64,000 nt of DNA from positions 59,763 through 123,762 of the forward strand of contig CAVERI010000001.1 in the NCBI GenBank assembly GCA_963618055.1, written 5' to 3'. Shown here in pieces: positions 16,724 to 23,487 of the stretch (positions are counted from its first letter, which is position 1; every line of letters starts with the position of its first letter). The position numbers and the translations under genes were made by a program. A model generated the notes under the pieces. It saw nothing but the letters and a program-made list of their open reading frames with translations. It did not search any database and had not been told where the DNA came from. The DNA is from SFHK01 sp963618055. Lineage in GTDB: Bacteria; Bacillota; Clostridia; Christensenellales; Aristaeellaceae.

Positions 16724-16999
16724 TCACGCTTCCATGCTGTGCTTGACCCTGTCTCTCTCCTCCGCGCGCTTGGCGTTGTTGAAGCGATCCAGCGTGCCTA
16801 CCAGATAACCGGTAATGCGGCGGATGCGTTCAAAGGGCAGCTTGGTCAGGTAGTAATGGATATCGGCGTATTCGCCGTCCAGCTTCACATCCACGCGTTC
16901 CAGCGCGCGCCCGTATTTCTCGCGCCCGCGCGCCACATAAGCGTCCGATTCCTCTCTGGAAATCGTTCCGCCCGTTACATGAATCACAACATCCTGCAT
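16724..16999 (-). CDS. Stand-alone NrdD-type glycyl-radical domain protein (mini-NrdD)
   Basis: This 91-residue protein has a C-terminal half that is nearly the C-terminus of class III ribonucleotide reductase: F-E-R-I-R-R-I-T-G-Y-L-V-G-T with the would-be radical glycine at residue 64, then N-N-A-K-R-A-E-x-R-D-R-V-K-H. The first 50 residues are different, with a V-D-V-K-L-D-G-E-Y-A-D strand, and there are no cysteines, so the zinc site of NrdD is absent. It is too short for any catalytic barrel. By analogy with GrcA/YfiD for pyruvate formate-lyase it may be a spare radical domain or a regulator of NrdD; this is inference. A strong GGGAGGAGG site precedes the ATG. It is first after a candidate Crp-controlled promoter and is followed by an ABC importer. 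Confidence 0.85.
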   Translation of the reverse strand: MQDVVIHVTGGTISREESDAYVARGREKYGRALERVDVKLDGEYADIHYYLTKLPFERIRRITGYLVGTLDRFNNAKRAEERDRVKHSMEA

Positions 17000-17019
17000 G
17001 ATTTTCCTCCTCCCTTTCG

Positions 17020-17068
17020 GTTGGGTATTATACCGCATTCCGCGCGTTTCTTCTGTTGCAATTGCAAC
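17020..17068 (-). promoter_or_regulatory. Crp/Fnr-type class II promoter for mini-NrdD and the ABC importer
   Basis: The perfect palindrome GTTGCAATTGCAAC (17055-17068) starts 1 bp after the stop codon of the Crp/Fnr gene. On the minus strand the -10 is TATAAT (17032-17027), giving a start near 17020. The palindrome centre (17061.5) is therefore at -41.5, the classical class II activator position. The -35 hexamer (CAGAAG) is poor, as expected for an activator-dependent promoter. Confidence 0.75.
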
Positions 17069-17069
17069 G

Positions 17070-17738
17070 TTACTTTGTCTTCTTTCCGCGCGGCAGGGAA
17101 AAGCTGTTTTTATAGAAGTCGACGACGCCCTCTTTTTTCATCAGCGACAGCTCGCGCGACAGCGCCGAACGGTTCACGCCCAGATACACCGCCATATCGC
17201 TGCGGTCGAAGGGCAAATTGAACATATGCCCCTCGCGGGCGGCATACTGCGAAAACAGCGTCATCAGCTTCTGCCGAATGGTGGGCTTGGAGAGAATCTG
17301 TATCCGGTCGTTCATCGAAAGCGTCTTGAGCGTAAGCATTCGAAGGAATCGGTCGGCGTGTTCCAGACATTCGCCGTCGCCGGGCTTCAAAAGCCCCTCC
17401 GTGCGCATCCAGTATACCTCGCCCGCCTCCACGCACACGGCGTACACCTGCGACTCGGCGGTTTTCTGATAGCACATCGATTCAGCAAACGTCTGCCCCG
17501 GCGTGACCGTCGCCATAATCATATGGTGCCCGTCCAGATCGTCCGACATAATCTGAACGGTGCCGGACAGCACCAGCGCAAAACGAGACACGCTGTCTCC
17601 GATGCGGATCAGCGCGTCCCCCTTCTGATAGCGTCTGCGCGCGGCCCCGTAAAACCGAAGCGCCGCGGCGATTTCCTCGTCCGTCATTCCCGCAAACAGC
17701 GGGCAGCGGCGCAGAATGTCGTTCTCAGACGCAGCCAT
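17070..17738 (-). CDS. Crp/Fnr family transcriptional regulator
   Basis: This 222-residue regulator has a cyclic-nucleotide-binding-like effector domain (about 15-115), a dimerisation helix and a C-terminal winged helix. The recognition region is D-R-S-D-M-A-V-Y-L-G-V-N-R-S-A-L-S-R-E-L (about 180-200). It has a few cysteines but not the four N-terminal cysteines of Fnr, so it need not bind an Fe-S cluster; the ligand is unknown. It starts 3 nt after the SCIFF maturase stop and likely shares that transcript. The 14-bp palindrome just downstream is its probable target. Confidence 0.92.
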   Translation of the reverse strand: MAASENDILRRCPLFAGMTDEEIAAALRFYGAARRRYQKGDALIRIGDSVSRFALVLSGTVQIMSDDLDGHHMIMATVTPGQTFAESMCYQKTAESQVYAVCVEAGEVYWMRTEGLLKPGDGECLEHADRFLRMLTLKTLSMNDRIQILSKPTIRQKLMTLFSQYAAREGHMFNLPFDRSDMAVYLGVNRSALSRELSLMKKEGVVDFYKNSFSLPRGKKTK

Positions 17739-17741
17739 ATT

Positions 17742-19127
17742 TCATTCCTCCGAAGCGTCTCCCGCGGTGGCCGCCTTCACCATGATGGCGCACTCCATGC
17801 GCTTTTTAAACAGCTCGCAGCCATATTCATACACGCCCAGAATGCTGCCCGTGGCATGGTACGCGTTGGCCGCGCAGCCGCCGGAGCAATACAGCTTCGC
17901 CCAGCAGTCCCTGCACTCCGGACGCGCGTAGGCGTTGCACAGCTTGAATTCGGCCGGCACGTCCGGATTCTGAATGCCGTCGAACACGTTGCCGATCTTA
18001 TACTTTTCCTCGCCCACAAACTGGTGGCAGGGATACAGGTCGCCCCACGGCGTGACGGCCATATACTCGGTGCCACTGCCGCAGCCGGACACGCGCTTAT
18101 AGACGCACGGGCCGTGCGACAGGTCGAGCATATAATGATAGAACGTGAATGGCCGCCCCTCCTTCTCGCGCCGGATCATTTCCTTCGCGAGAATCTCGTA
18201 CTGCTCGTACAGCGTCGGCAAATCCTCCTTCGTCAGCGCGTAGGGATCTCCCGGCGGACACACGACCGGCTCCATGCTCAGCTGGGTAAAGCCCAGGTCG
18301 AGCATGTGGAACAAATCGTTCGTGAAATCGGTGTTCATGTGCGTGTAGGTTCCGCGAACATAATAATTCCGGTCGCCGCGCGCCTTCGCGAACCTCTGGA
18401 ATTTGGGAACCACCACGTCGTAGCTGCCGCGCCCGGCGTAGTCCACGCGGAAGCGGTCGTGCACTTCCCTGCGTCCGTCAAGGCTCATGACCACGTTGTG
18501 CATTTCGCGGTTGGAGAACTCGATCACCTCGTCGTCCACCAGCACGCCGTTGGTCGTCAGCGTAAAGCGGAAATTCTTGCCGGTTTCCTTCTCCCGCCCG
18601 CGGGCATAGGCCACAAGGCGCTTCACGACGTCCCAGTTCATCAGCGGCTCGCCGCCGAAGAAGTCCACCTCGAGATTGGTATGCGCGCCGCTGTGCTCAA
18701 TCAGAAAATCCAGCGCGCGCTTGCCCACGTCAAACGACATCAGCGCCCGCTCGCCGTGATACTTGCCCTGACTGGCAAAGCAGTAGGAGCAGTTCAGGTT
18801 GCAGGTGTGCGCCACGTGCAGGCACAGCGCCTTCACGTGCGTCTGACGGCGCTTGAAGTCGATGGCGAGGTCGCGGTATTCGTCCTCGGTGTACAGCTTT
18901 CCGGCATCCTTCAGGGCGCGGATGTCGTCCATCAGCCCACGAAGCTCCTTTTCGTTCACGTCGGCGCGCGCGCCGTACTTCATCAGAAGCTCGGAAACGA
19001 CCTCGTCCTCCGTGCGCGCTTCATACAGCGCAATCGCGTCATACGCCACGTCGTCCACCACGTGCACCGAGCCGGAGAACACGTCCAGCACGATATTGTA
19101 TCCATTCAGCTTATATTGATGAATCAT
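17742..19127 (-). CDS. SCIFF peptide maturase (radical SAM/SPASM, thioether-forming)
   Basis: This enzyme forms thioether cross-links in the adjacent six-cysteine SCIFF peptide; characterised clostridial homologues are known as CteB. The 461-residue protein has an N-terminal peptide-recognition region (about 1-95) and the SAM cluster motif C109-x3-C113-x2-C116. The SPASM domain contains C-H-Q-F and C-R-D-C-W-A-K-L-Y-C-S-G-G-C near the C-terminus for auxiliary clusters. The ATG at 19127 follows GGGAGAGGGAA; a longer frame upstream runs through a terminator and is rejected. A terminator separates it from the peptide gene, so read-through or partial termination would set a low enzyme-to-peptide ratio. 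Confidence 0.95.
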   Translation of the reverse strand: MIHQYKLNGYNIVLDVFSGSVHVVDDVAYDAIALYEARTEDEVVSELLMKYGARADVNEKELRGLMDDIRALKDAGKLYTEDEYRDLAIDFKRRQTHVKALCLHVAHTCNLNCSYCFASQGKYHGERALMSFDVGKRALDFLIEHSGAHTNLEVDFFGGEPLMNWDVVKRLVAYARGREKETGKNFRFTLTTNGVLVDDEVIEFSNREMHNVVMSLDGRREVHDRFRVDYAGRGSYDVVVPKFQRFAKARGDRNYYVRGTYTHMNTDFTNDLFHMLDLGFTQLSMEPVVCPPGDPYALTKEDLPTLYEQYEILAKEMIRREKEGRPFTFYHYMLDLSHGPCVYKRVSGCGSGTEYMAVTPWGDLYPCHQFVGEEKYKIGNVFDGIQNPDVPAEFKLCNAYARPECRDCWAKLYCSGGCAANAYHATGSILGVYEYGCELFKKRMECAIMVKAATAGDASEE

Positions 19128-19143
19128 TCGTTCCCTCTCCCAT

Positions 19144-19180
19144 AAAAAACGCCGTTTGCCCGCGAACGGGACAAACGGCG
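19144..19180 (-). terminator. Terminator/attenuator between the SCIFF peptide gene and its maturase
   Basis: On the minus strand CGCCGTTTG (19180-19172) pairs with CAAACGGCG (19158-19150) and is followed by TTTTTT. It lies 16 bp after the peptide stop and 17 bp before the maturase start. It should make the peptide mRNA more abundant than the maturase mRNA. Confidence 0.88.
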
Positions 19181-19195
19181 GCGCTTTGGCTGAAA

Positions 19196-19336
19196 TTACT
19201 TCTTCTCGCAGGGCTGGTTGGCCACGCCGCAGGAAGTCTTGCACGCGGACTGGCAGGAGGTCTGGCACTCGCCGCAGCCGCCGTTCTTCGCGCTCTTGTT
19301 CAGGTCGCGGGTTTCGAGGGTCTGAATTCTCTTCAT
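19196..19336 (-). CDS. SCIFF peptide (six cysteines in forty-five residues)
   Basis: This 46-residue ribosomal peptide is the substrate of the adjacent radical-SAM maturase. It starts MKRIQTLETRDL, a leader common to the family, and has cysteines at 21, 24, 28, 32, 36 and 43. SCIFF peptides are near-universal in Clostridia, and their physiological role is unresolved. The start is fixed by AAGGAG 9 nt before the ATG. A consensus promoter lies just upstream, and a terminator follows the stop. Confidence 0.96.
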   Translation of the reverse strand: MKRIQTLETRDLNKSAKNGGCGECQTSCQSACKTSCGVANQPCEKK

Positions 19337-19369
19337 GATATAATCTCCTTTTATGCGAAACTTGTTTAT

Positions 19370-19398
19370 ATTGTACTCTTCTGCGCCCGCCCTGTCAA
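19370..19398 (-). promoter_or_regulatory. SCIFF promoter
   Basis: -35 TTGACA (19398-19393) and -10 TACAAT (19375-19370) have a 17-nt spacer and give a start near 19363. This is one of the best housekeeping promoters in the window and implies high expression of the peptide. Confidence 0.88.
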
Positions 19399-19510
19399 GA
19401 GCGCCCGGCGCGCGGGACGTTATTTTTCGCGAACGGCACGCGTTTTTCCGCTTCCGATACCCTTCAATGCTCTCATTCGGGAAGACTTTCCGCTCTCTCG
19501 AAGTTTGAAA

Positions 19511-19691
19511 ACCACAAACCGCCGCTCCGCCAAAAAGTCTTTCGGTAGGTGGAAACCCGTTTAACTTCGCTTCTATTCGCAAACGATGCACACGGATTTC
19601 GGGAACCACAAACCGAATCTCCATCCAACGCCGCCTGCGTCCGGAACGCCTTTCGGCGCGCAGGAACCCGTTTATTTCGCTTCTATCTCGC
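19511..19691. repeat. Imperfect tandem repeat, period about 110 bp
   Basis: Four ordered blocks occur twice: ACCACAAACCG at 19511 and 19605, CTTTCGG at 19539 and 19650, AACCCGTTTA at 19554 and 19665, and TTCGCTTCTAT at 19566 and 19676. The second copy includes the last codons of the decarboxylase gene, so its 3' end has been partly duplicated toward the SCIFF promoter. The copy in the gap has no stop at the equivalent place. Otherwise 19399-19671 holds nothing I can identify. Confidence 0.7.
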
Positions 19692-21102
19692 GAACAACAC
19701 ACAACGAGTCCCGCGTCGTCATAAGCTTTGCCCCCGACTTTTCCCATTCCGCCCAAACCTCCGCGAAGCCCTCCGGCACGCGTTCGCCGGGAACGAGCAT
19801 CGGGATGCCCGGCGGATACGCCCACGCATAGCACGCGCTCACGCGCCCGACAGCTTCCCGCGCAGACACATTCTCGGACGGCGCGCGAAGCGCAATCTTT
19901 GGCGGCAAAACACGCACGGGTCGCGGAAGCACCGGCAACAGCACAAATGACGCAGAATTCGCGGACGGCGCAAGCGGCGAGGGCTGCGCGAACGGCGCGG
20001 ACGGCATGGACAGGGAACGGTCTACGGTTTTCAGCGCGTTCAGGAATTTGCGAAGGGTTTCCCTTGTGTCCCCTGCGCCGGTCATGGCGATTGCGTAGCG
20101 CAGGGACGCCATTTCAAGCTCGACGTTTTCCTTCCGCAGTCGGCACGCGAGTTCGAAACCTGTGATGCCGGCCTGCGTCGTGTCGATCACAAGCTTGCTT
20201 GGCTCATCCTGTCTGCGTATGCGCAGGTGGGAAAGCACGGCAGCCCCTTCATAGAATTCATCCAGCGCCTGCCGCCAGCCTGACAGGATCTCCGCTCCGC
20301 GGCGTTCCATCAGCGACACACAGCCGTCGATGGACGCCATCAGCAGATACGACGGGCTGCTGGTCTCGAAGATGTCCAGCGCGTGATCCAGCACCGCCAT
20401 GTCCACGCGGCCGTGACGCGCCAGCAGGATGGCCGTCTGCGTCAGGCTGGGCAGCGTCTTATGCACGCTTTTCACACTGATATCCGCGCCCATGCGCATA
20501 GCGTCCACCGGAAAGGCGTCCGAAATGCCCAGATGCGCGCCGTGCGCCTCGTCCACGATCACCGGCACGTTCCGCTCGTGCGCGGCGCGGCAAATCGCGG
20601 AAACGTCGCTGATCACGCCCTCATACGTCGGGCTGGTCACGAGCACGAAGCGCGCGTCCGGCGCTTCCTCCAGCGCGCGGCGCACGTCCTCCGGCGAAAT
20701 TCGGCCGCAGACGCCCGTTTCCGCGTCCACGTCCGGCATGATAAAGACTGGCTCCACGCCGGTCAGCTCCAACGCGTGATACACGGACTTATGGCAGTTT
20801 CGCGCCACAATCGCCCGTCCGCCGTCCGCCGCCAGAGAGTACACGGCGGCGAGCAGGCCACAGGTGGTGCCGTTCACAAGAAAACGGCATTCGTCCGCGC
20901 CCCACAGCCGCGCGGCACGGCGCATGCCGTCCAAAAGCACACCCTCGGGCGCGTGCAGATCGTCAAAGCCGTCGATTTCGGTAATGTCCAGATCGGCGCG
21001 CAGCGCCTTCAGGTAATCGGCCAGCACCGTATTCCGCTTGTGCCCCGGCATGTGCATCGGCAGCCGCCCGGGCGCATAGCCCGTCAGTTTGTCCAGAAGC
21101 AT
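19672..21102 (-). CDS. Orn/Lys/Arg decarboxylase family PLP protein
   Basis: This fold-type I pyridoxal-phosphate enzyme is of the short Orn/Lys/Arg decarboxylase group (SpeA/YaaO-like), which in Bacillota makes polyamine precursors. The 476-residue protein opens with P-M-H-M-P-G-H-K, typical of the family. It has D-E-A-H-G-A-H at about 184-190 and the PLP lysine K215 in S-V-H-K-T-L-P-S. The C-terminal domain (about 360-476) carries the P-P-G-I-P-M-L-V-P-G-E segment. Substrate specificity cannot be decided. The start at 21102 is preceded by AGGGGA; an ATG 15 nt earlier is possible. Confidence 0.9.
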   Translation of the reverse strand: MLLDKLTGYAPGRLPMHMPGHKRNTVLADYLKALRADLDITEIDGFDDLHAPEGVLLDGMRRAARLWGADECRFLVNGTTCGLLAAVYSLAADGGRAIVARNCHKSVYHALELTGVEPVFIMPDVDAETGVCGRISPEDVRRALEEAPDARFVLVTSPTYEGVISDVSAICRAAHERNVPVIVDEAHGAHLGISDAFPVDAMRMGADISVKSVHKTLPSLTQTAILLARHGRVDMAVLDHALDIFETSSPSYLLMASIDGCVSLMERRGAEILSGWRQALDEFYEGAAVLSHLRIRRQDEPSKLVIDTTQAGITGFELACRLRKENVELEMASLRYAIAMTGAGDTRETLRKFLNALKTVDRSLSMPSAPFAQPSPLAPSANSASFVLLPVLPRPVRVLPPKIALRAPSENVSAREAVGRVSACYAWAYPPGIPMLVPGERVPEGFAEVWAEWEKSGAKLMTTRDSLCVVREIEAK

Positions 21103-21163
21103 TCCCCTGTCTCCCATACATACCGCGGGAGGGTTTCCCCTCCCGCTTCGTTTTTCGGCGAAA

Positions 21164-22240
21164 TCAGCCCTGCTTATCCGCCTTGGCGTATTTATGAATC
21201 TGCTCTAAAATCCGTTCAATCGACTGGGAAGCCGGCTCGCGGTTCATGCTGTCAATCAGCTCGCCGCGGTCGCGGTACACCTCCACGACGCGCTCCACCA
21301 GCGTCGCGGGCGTAAGGTCGCTTTGCTCCAGCACGCGCGAAAAACCGCGCCGGAGGAACGACGCCGCGTTGATTTCCTGATCGCCTCGGGACGCCGTGCT
21401 TGGATACGGAATCAGCAGCGACGGCTTTCGAAGCGCCAGAATCTCGCAGATGGTGTTGGAGCCCGCGCGGGTGATGATCACGTCGGCGCAGGCATACGCG
21501 TCCGCCATTTCCTCATTTAGATATTGCATCTGAACGTAGCCGCGGCGGCCCTCATAATTTGCGTCCGCGTTGCCCTTGCCGCAGATGTGCAGCACCTGAA
21601 AGCATCGCGTCAGGTCGTCCAGCGCGCCGCGCACGGCGCGGTTAATCGCCTGCGCGCCCAGCGAACCTCCCACCACCAGAAGAACCGGGCGGTTGGACGT
21701 AAAGCCGAACAGCTTGAGGCCGCGCTCACGGCTGCCCGACAAAAGCTCCTGCCGGATAGGCGCGCCGACGTACAGACCCTTCCTGCCCGCCGCCTTCGCC
21801 GTCTCCGGGAAGGTACACATCAAAACCTTGGCAAACGGCAGGCTAAGCCGGTTGGCAAGCCCGCTCGTCATGTCGGATTCATGAATCAATACCGGCACGC
21901 GGTTCAGCGCCGCGCCGTACACCACGGGAACGCCCACATATCCGCCCTTGGAAAACACAAGGTTGGGCTTCAGCGCATGAATCAGGTGCGTCGCCTGACC
22001 CACGCCCGCCACCACGCGGAACGGGTCGCTCAGGTTCTTCACATCGTGATAGCGGCGCAGCTTTCCGGTTTTTACGGCGTGATAAGCAACGCCCTCCACC
22101 TTGCCGATCAGCTCGCGCTCAATGCCGTTTTCCGAGCCGATATAATGAATGTCCCAGCCCTCCCGCTGCAGCGGCGGAATCAGCGCCAAGTGCGGCGTGA
22201 CATGACCCGCCGTGCCGCCGCCCGTTAAAACGATTCGCAT
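21164..22240 (-). CDS. murG: UDP-N-acetylglucosamine--undecaprenyl-PP-MurNAc-pentapeptide GlcNAc transferase MurG
   Basis: MurG adds GlcNAc to lipid I to form lipid II at the inner face of the membrane. The 358-residue protein has the glycine-rich start L-T-G-G-G-T-A-G-H-V-T-P, the donor-site G-G-S-L-G-A-Q and the R-A-G-S-N-T-I-C-E region. The start at 22240 gives the canonical MRIVLTGGG. It is outside the usual dcw cluster, with murC found separately at 58503. It is followed by the decarboxylase after 61 bp and probably shares its transcript. Confidence 0.96.
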   Translation of the reverse strand: MRIVLTGGGTAGHVTPHLALIPPLQREGWDIHYIGSENGIERELIGKVEGVAYHAVKTGKLRRYHDVKNLSDPFRVVAGVGQATHLIHALKPNLVFSKGGYVGVPVVYGAALNRVPVLIHESDMTSGLANRLSLPFAKVLMCTFPETAKAAGRKGLYVGAPIRQELLSGSRERGLKLFGFTSNRPVLLVVGGSLGAQAINRAVRGALDDLTRCFQVLHICGKGNADANYEGRRGYVQMQYLNEEMADAYACADVIITRAGSNTICEILALRKPSLLIPYPSTASRGDQEINAASFLRRGFSRVLEQSDLTPATLVERVVEVYRDRGELIDSMNREPASQSIERILEQIHKYAKADKQG

Positions 22241-22297
22241 GCTCGCACTCACCCGTTTTCAAGATAGATTCAAAAGTCCGACCCTCAACTTTCGTCC

Positions 22298-22306
22298 ATT
22301 ATAGCA
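22298..22306 (-). promoter_or_regulatory. Extended -10 promoter of murG
   Basis: On the minus strand TGCTATAAT (22306-22298) is a TGnTATAAT extended -10 element. No good -35 is needed or seen. It lies 58 bp before the murG start. Confidence 0.65.
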
Positions 22307-22443
22307 CAACAAATCACCGATTTTTTTATCGCCCTGTAAACTCACTTGTTAACACTTGCTCCGACGTGGCGGCAGTTTTTCCAAATCACCATATGCGTTC
22401 TACGCCATTTTATGACCCGACACAGGAACTTTTTCGGGAACAC

Positions 22444-22473
22444 TTGCAACCTTGCATGGAAAAATGGTACAAT
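22444..22473 (+). promoter_or_regulatory. Promoter of the AKR-dnaX operon
   Basis: -35 TTGCAA (22444-22449) and -10 TACAAT (22468-22473) are separated by 18 nt. The start is near 22480, about 25 bp before the ATG. The GGAGG site lies in between. Confidence 0.7.
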
Positions 22474-22504
22474 AGGAACAGATCAAATCTTGGAGGCGCG
22501 AAGT

Positions 22505-23485
22505 ATGAATCTGATTTCTCTGACCGGCTCTCTGCGCGTATCTCCGCTTGCGCTGGGCACGGGACATTTCGGAACAAAGCTTACGGAGGCGGACGCGTTT
22601 GCGCAGCTGGATCGCTATGCCGAGCTCGGCAACTTCATCGACACCGCCCGCGTGTACGGCGACGACCCGTCCGGCGAGCGCTCAAAGAGCGAGCACATCA
22701 TCGGCAAATGGCTGCGCGCAAACGGCATGGCGCGGCGCATGGTTCTTTCCACCAAGGGCGGGCATCCGACGCTGGGCGAGAACCTCCCCTTCACGCCCCG
22801 GCTGCACCGGAACGAGCTGTATGAGGACGTGGAGGGCAGCTTGGATTTTCTGGGTGTTGACGCCATCGATTTGTATTTTCTGCACCGAGACGACCCGTCG
22901 CTTTCCGTGGGCGAAATCCTTGAGACACTGGAGGAAATGCGCAAAAAGGGGCTGATTCGCTCCTATGGCTGCTCCAACTGGACGGTCGAGCGCATAACCG
23001 CCGCAGCGGCCTACGCCCGCGCGCACGCGCTTGCCGGTTTTTCCGTGAACCAGACGATGTGGAGTCTGGCCGAAGTTGATTTTCAGAACCTGACTGACAA
23101 GACGCTGGTTCCGATGGATCGCGCCGCCTACGCCTACCACACGCAGACGCAAATGGGCGCAATGGCCTACAGCGCGCTGGCAAAGGGCTGGTTCACGCGC
23201 AGGGCGGCCGGCATCGCGCCCAACGAGCGCATTCGCCCGCGCTACGACCTGCCCGCGAACGACCTGATCCTCGATCAGCTTCAGCGGCTGTCCCGCCAGA
23301 CAGGGCTGGGCATTACGCAGCTGTCACTGGCGTACTTCCTCGGCCAGCCGTTCCCCTCCGTGGCCATCTGCGCGTTCTCGGACAGCCGCCAGCTGGAGGA
23401 CGGGCTGAGCATCCTTCGGAATGAAACGAATCCGGAGCTTGCCCATCAGCTCGCGTCTCTTCGCCGCGACCTGATCGGAGGCTGA
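22505..23485 (+). CDS. Aldo/keto reductase family oxidoreductase
   Basis: This 326-residue TIM-barrel NAD(P)H-dependent oxidoreductase has the catalytic tetrad in N-F-I-D-T-A-x-x-Y (Asp, Tyr), S-T-K-G (Lys) and F-L-H-R-D-D (His). It resembles the Tas/IolS-like group that reduces or oxidises sugars and small aldehydes; the substrate is open. The start at 22505 follows TTGGAGG. Its stop is only 2 nt before dnaX, so it co-transcribes with a replication gene. Confidence 0.92.
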   Translation: MNLISLTGSLRVSPLALGTGHFGTKLTEADAFAQLDRYAELGNFIDTARVYGDDPSGERSKSEHIIGKWLRANGMARRMVLSTKGGHPTLGENLPFTPRLHRNELYEDVEGSLDFLGVDAIDLYFLHRDDPSLSVGEILETLEEMRKKGLIRSYGCSNWTVERITAAAAYARAHALAGFSVNQTMWSLAEVDFQNLTDKTLVPMDRAAYAYHTQTQMGAMAYSALAKGWFTRRAAGIAPNERIRPRYDLPANDLILDQLQRLSRQTGLGITQLSLAYFLGQPFPSVAICAFSDSRQLEDGLSILRNETNPELAHQLASLRRDLIGG

Positions 23486-23487
23486 GC

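Noticed and set aside
16998..19145. 715-codon plus-strand frame opposite the Crp and SCIFF-maturase genes
   Set aside because: It is a shadow of the maturase, which carries the radical-SAM and SPASM motifs. There is no ribosome-binding site or family match.
19337..19834. In-frame N-terminal extension of the SCIFF peptide
   Set aside because: It runs through the SCIFF promoter and the decarboxylase gene. SCIFF has its own AAGGAG and the family-typical start.
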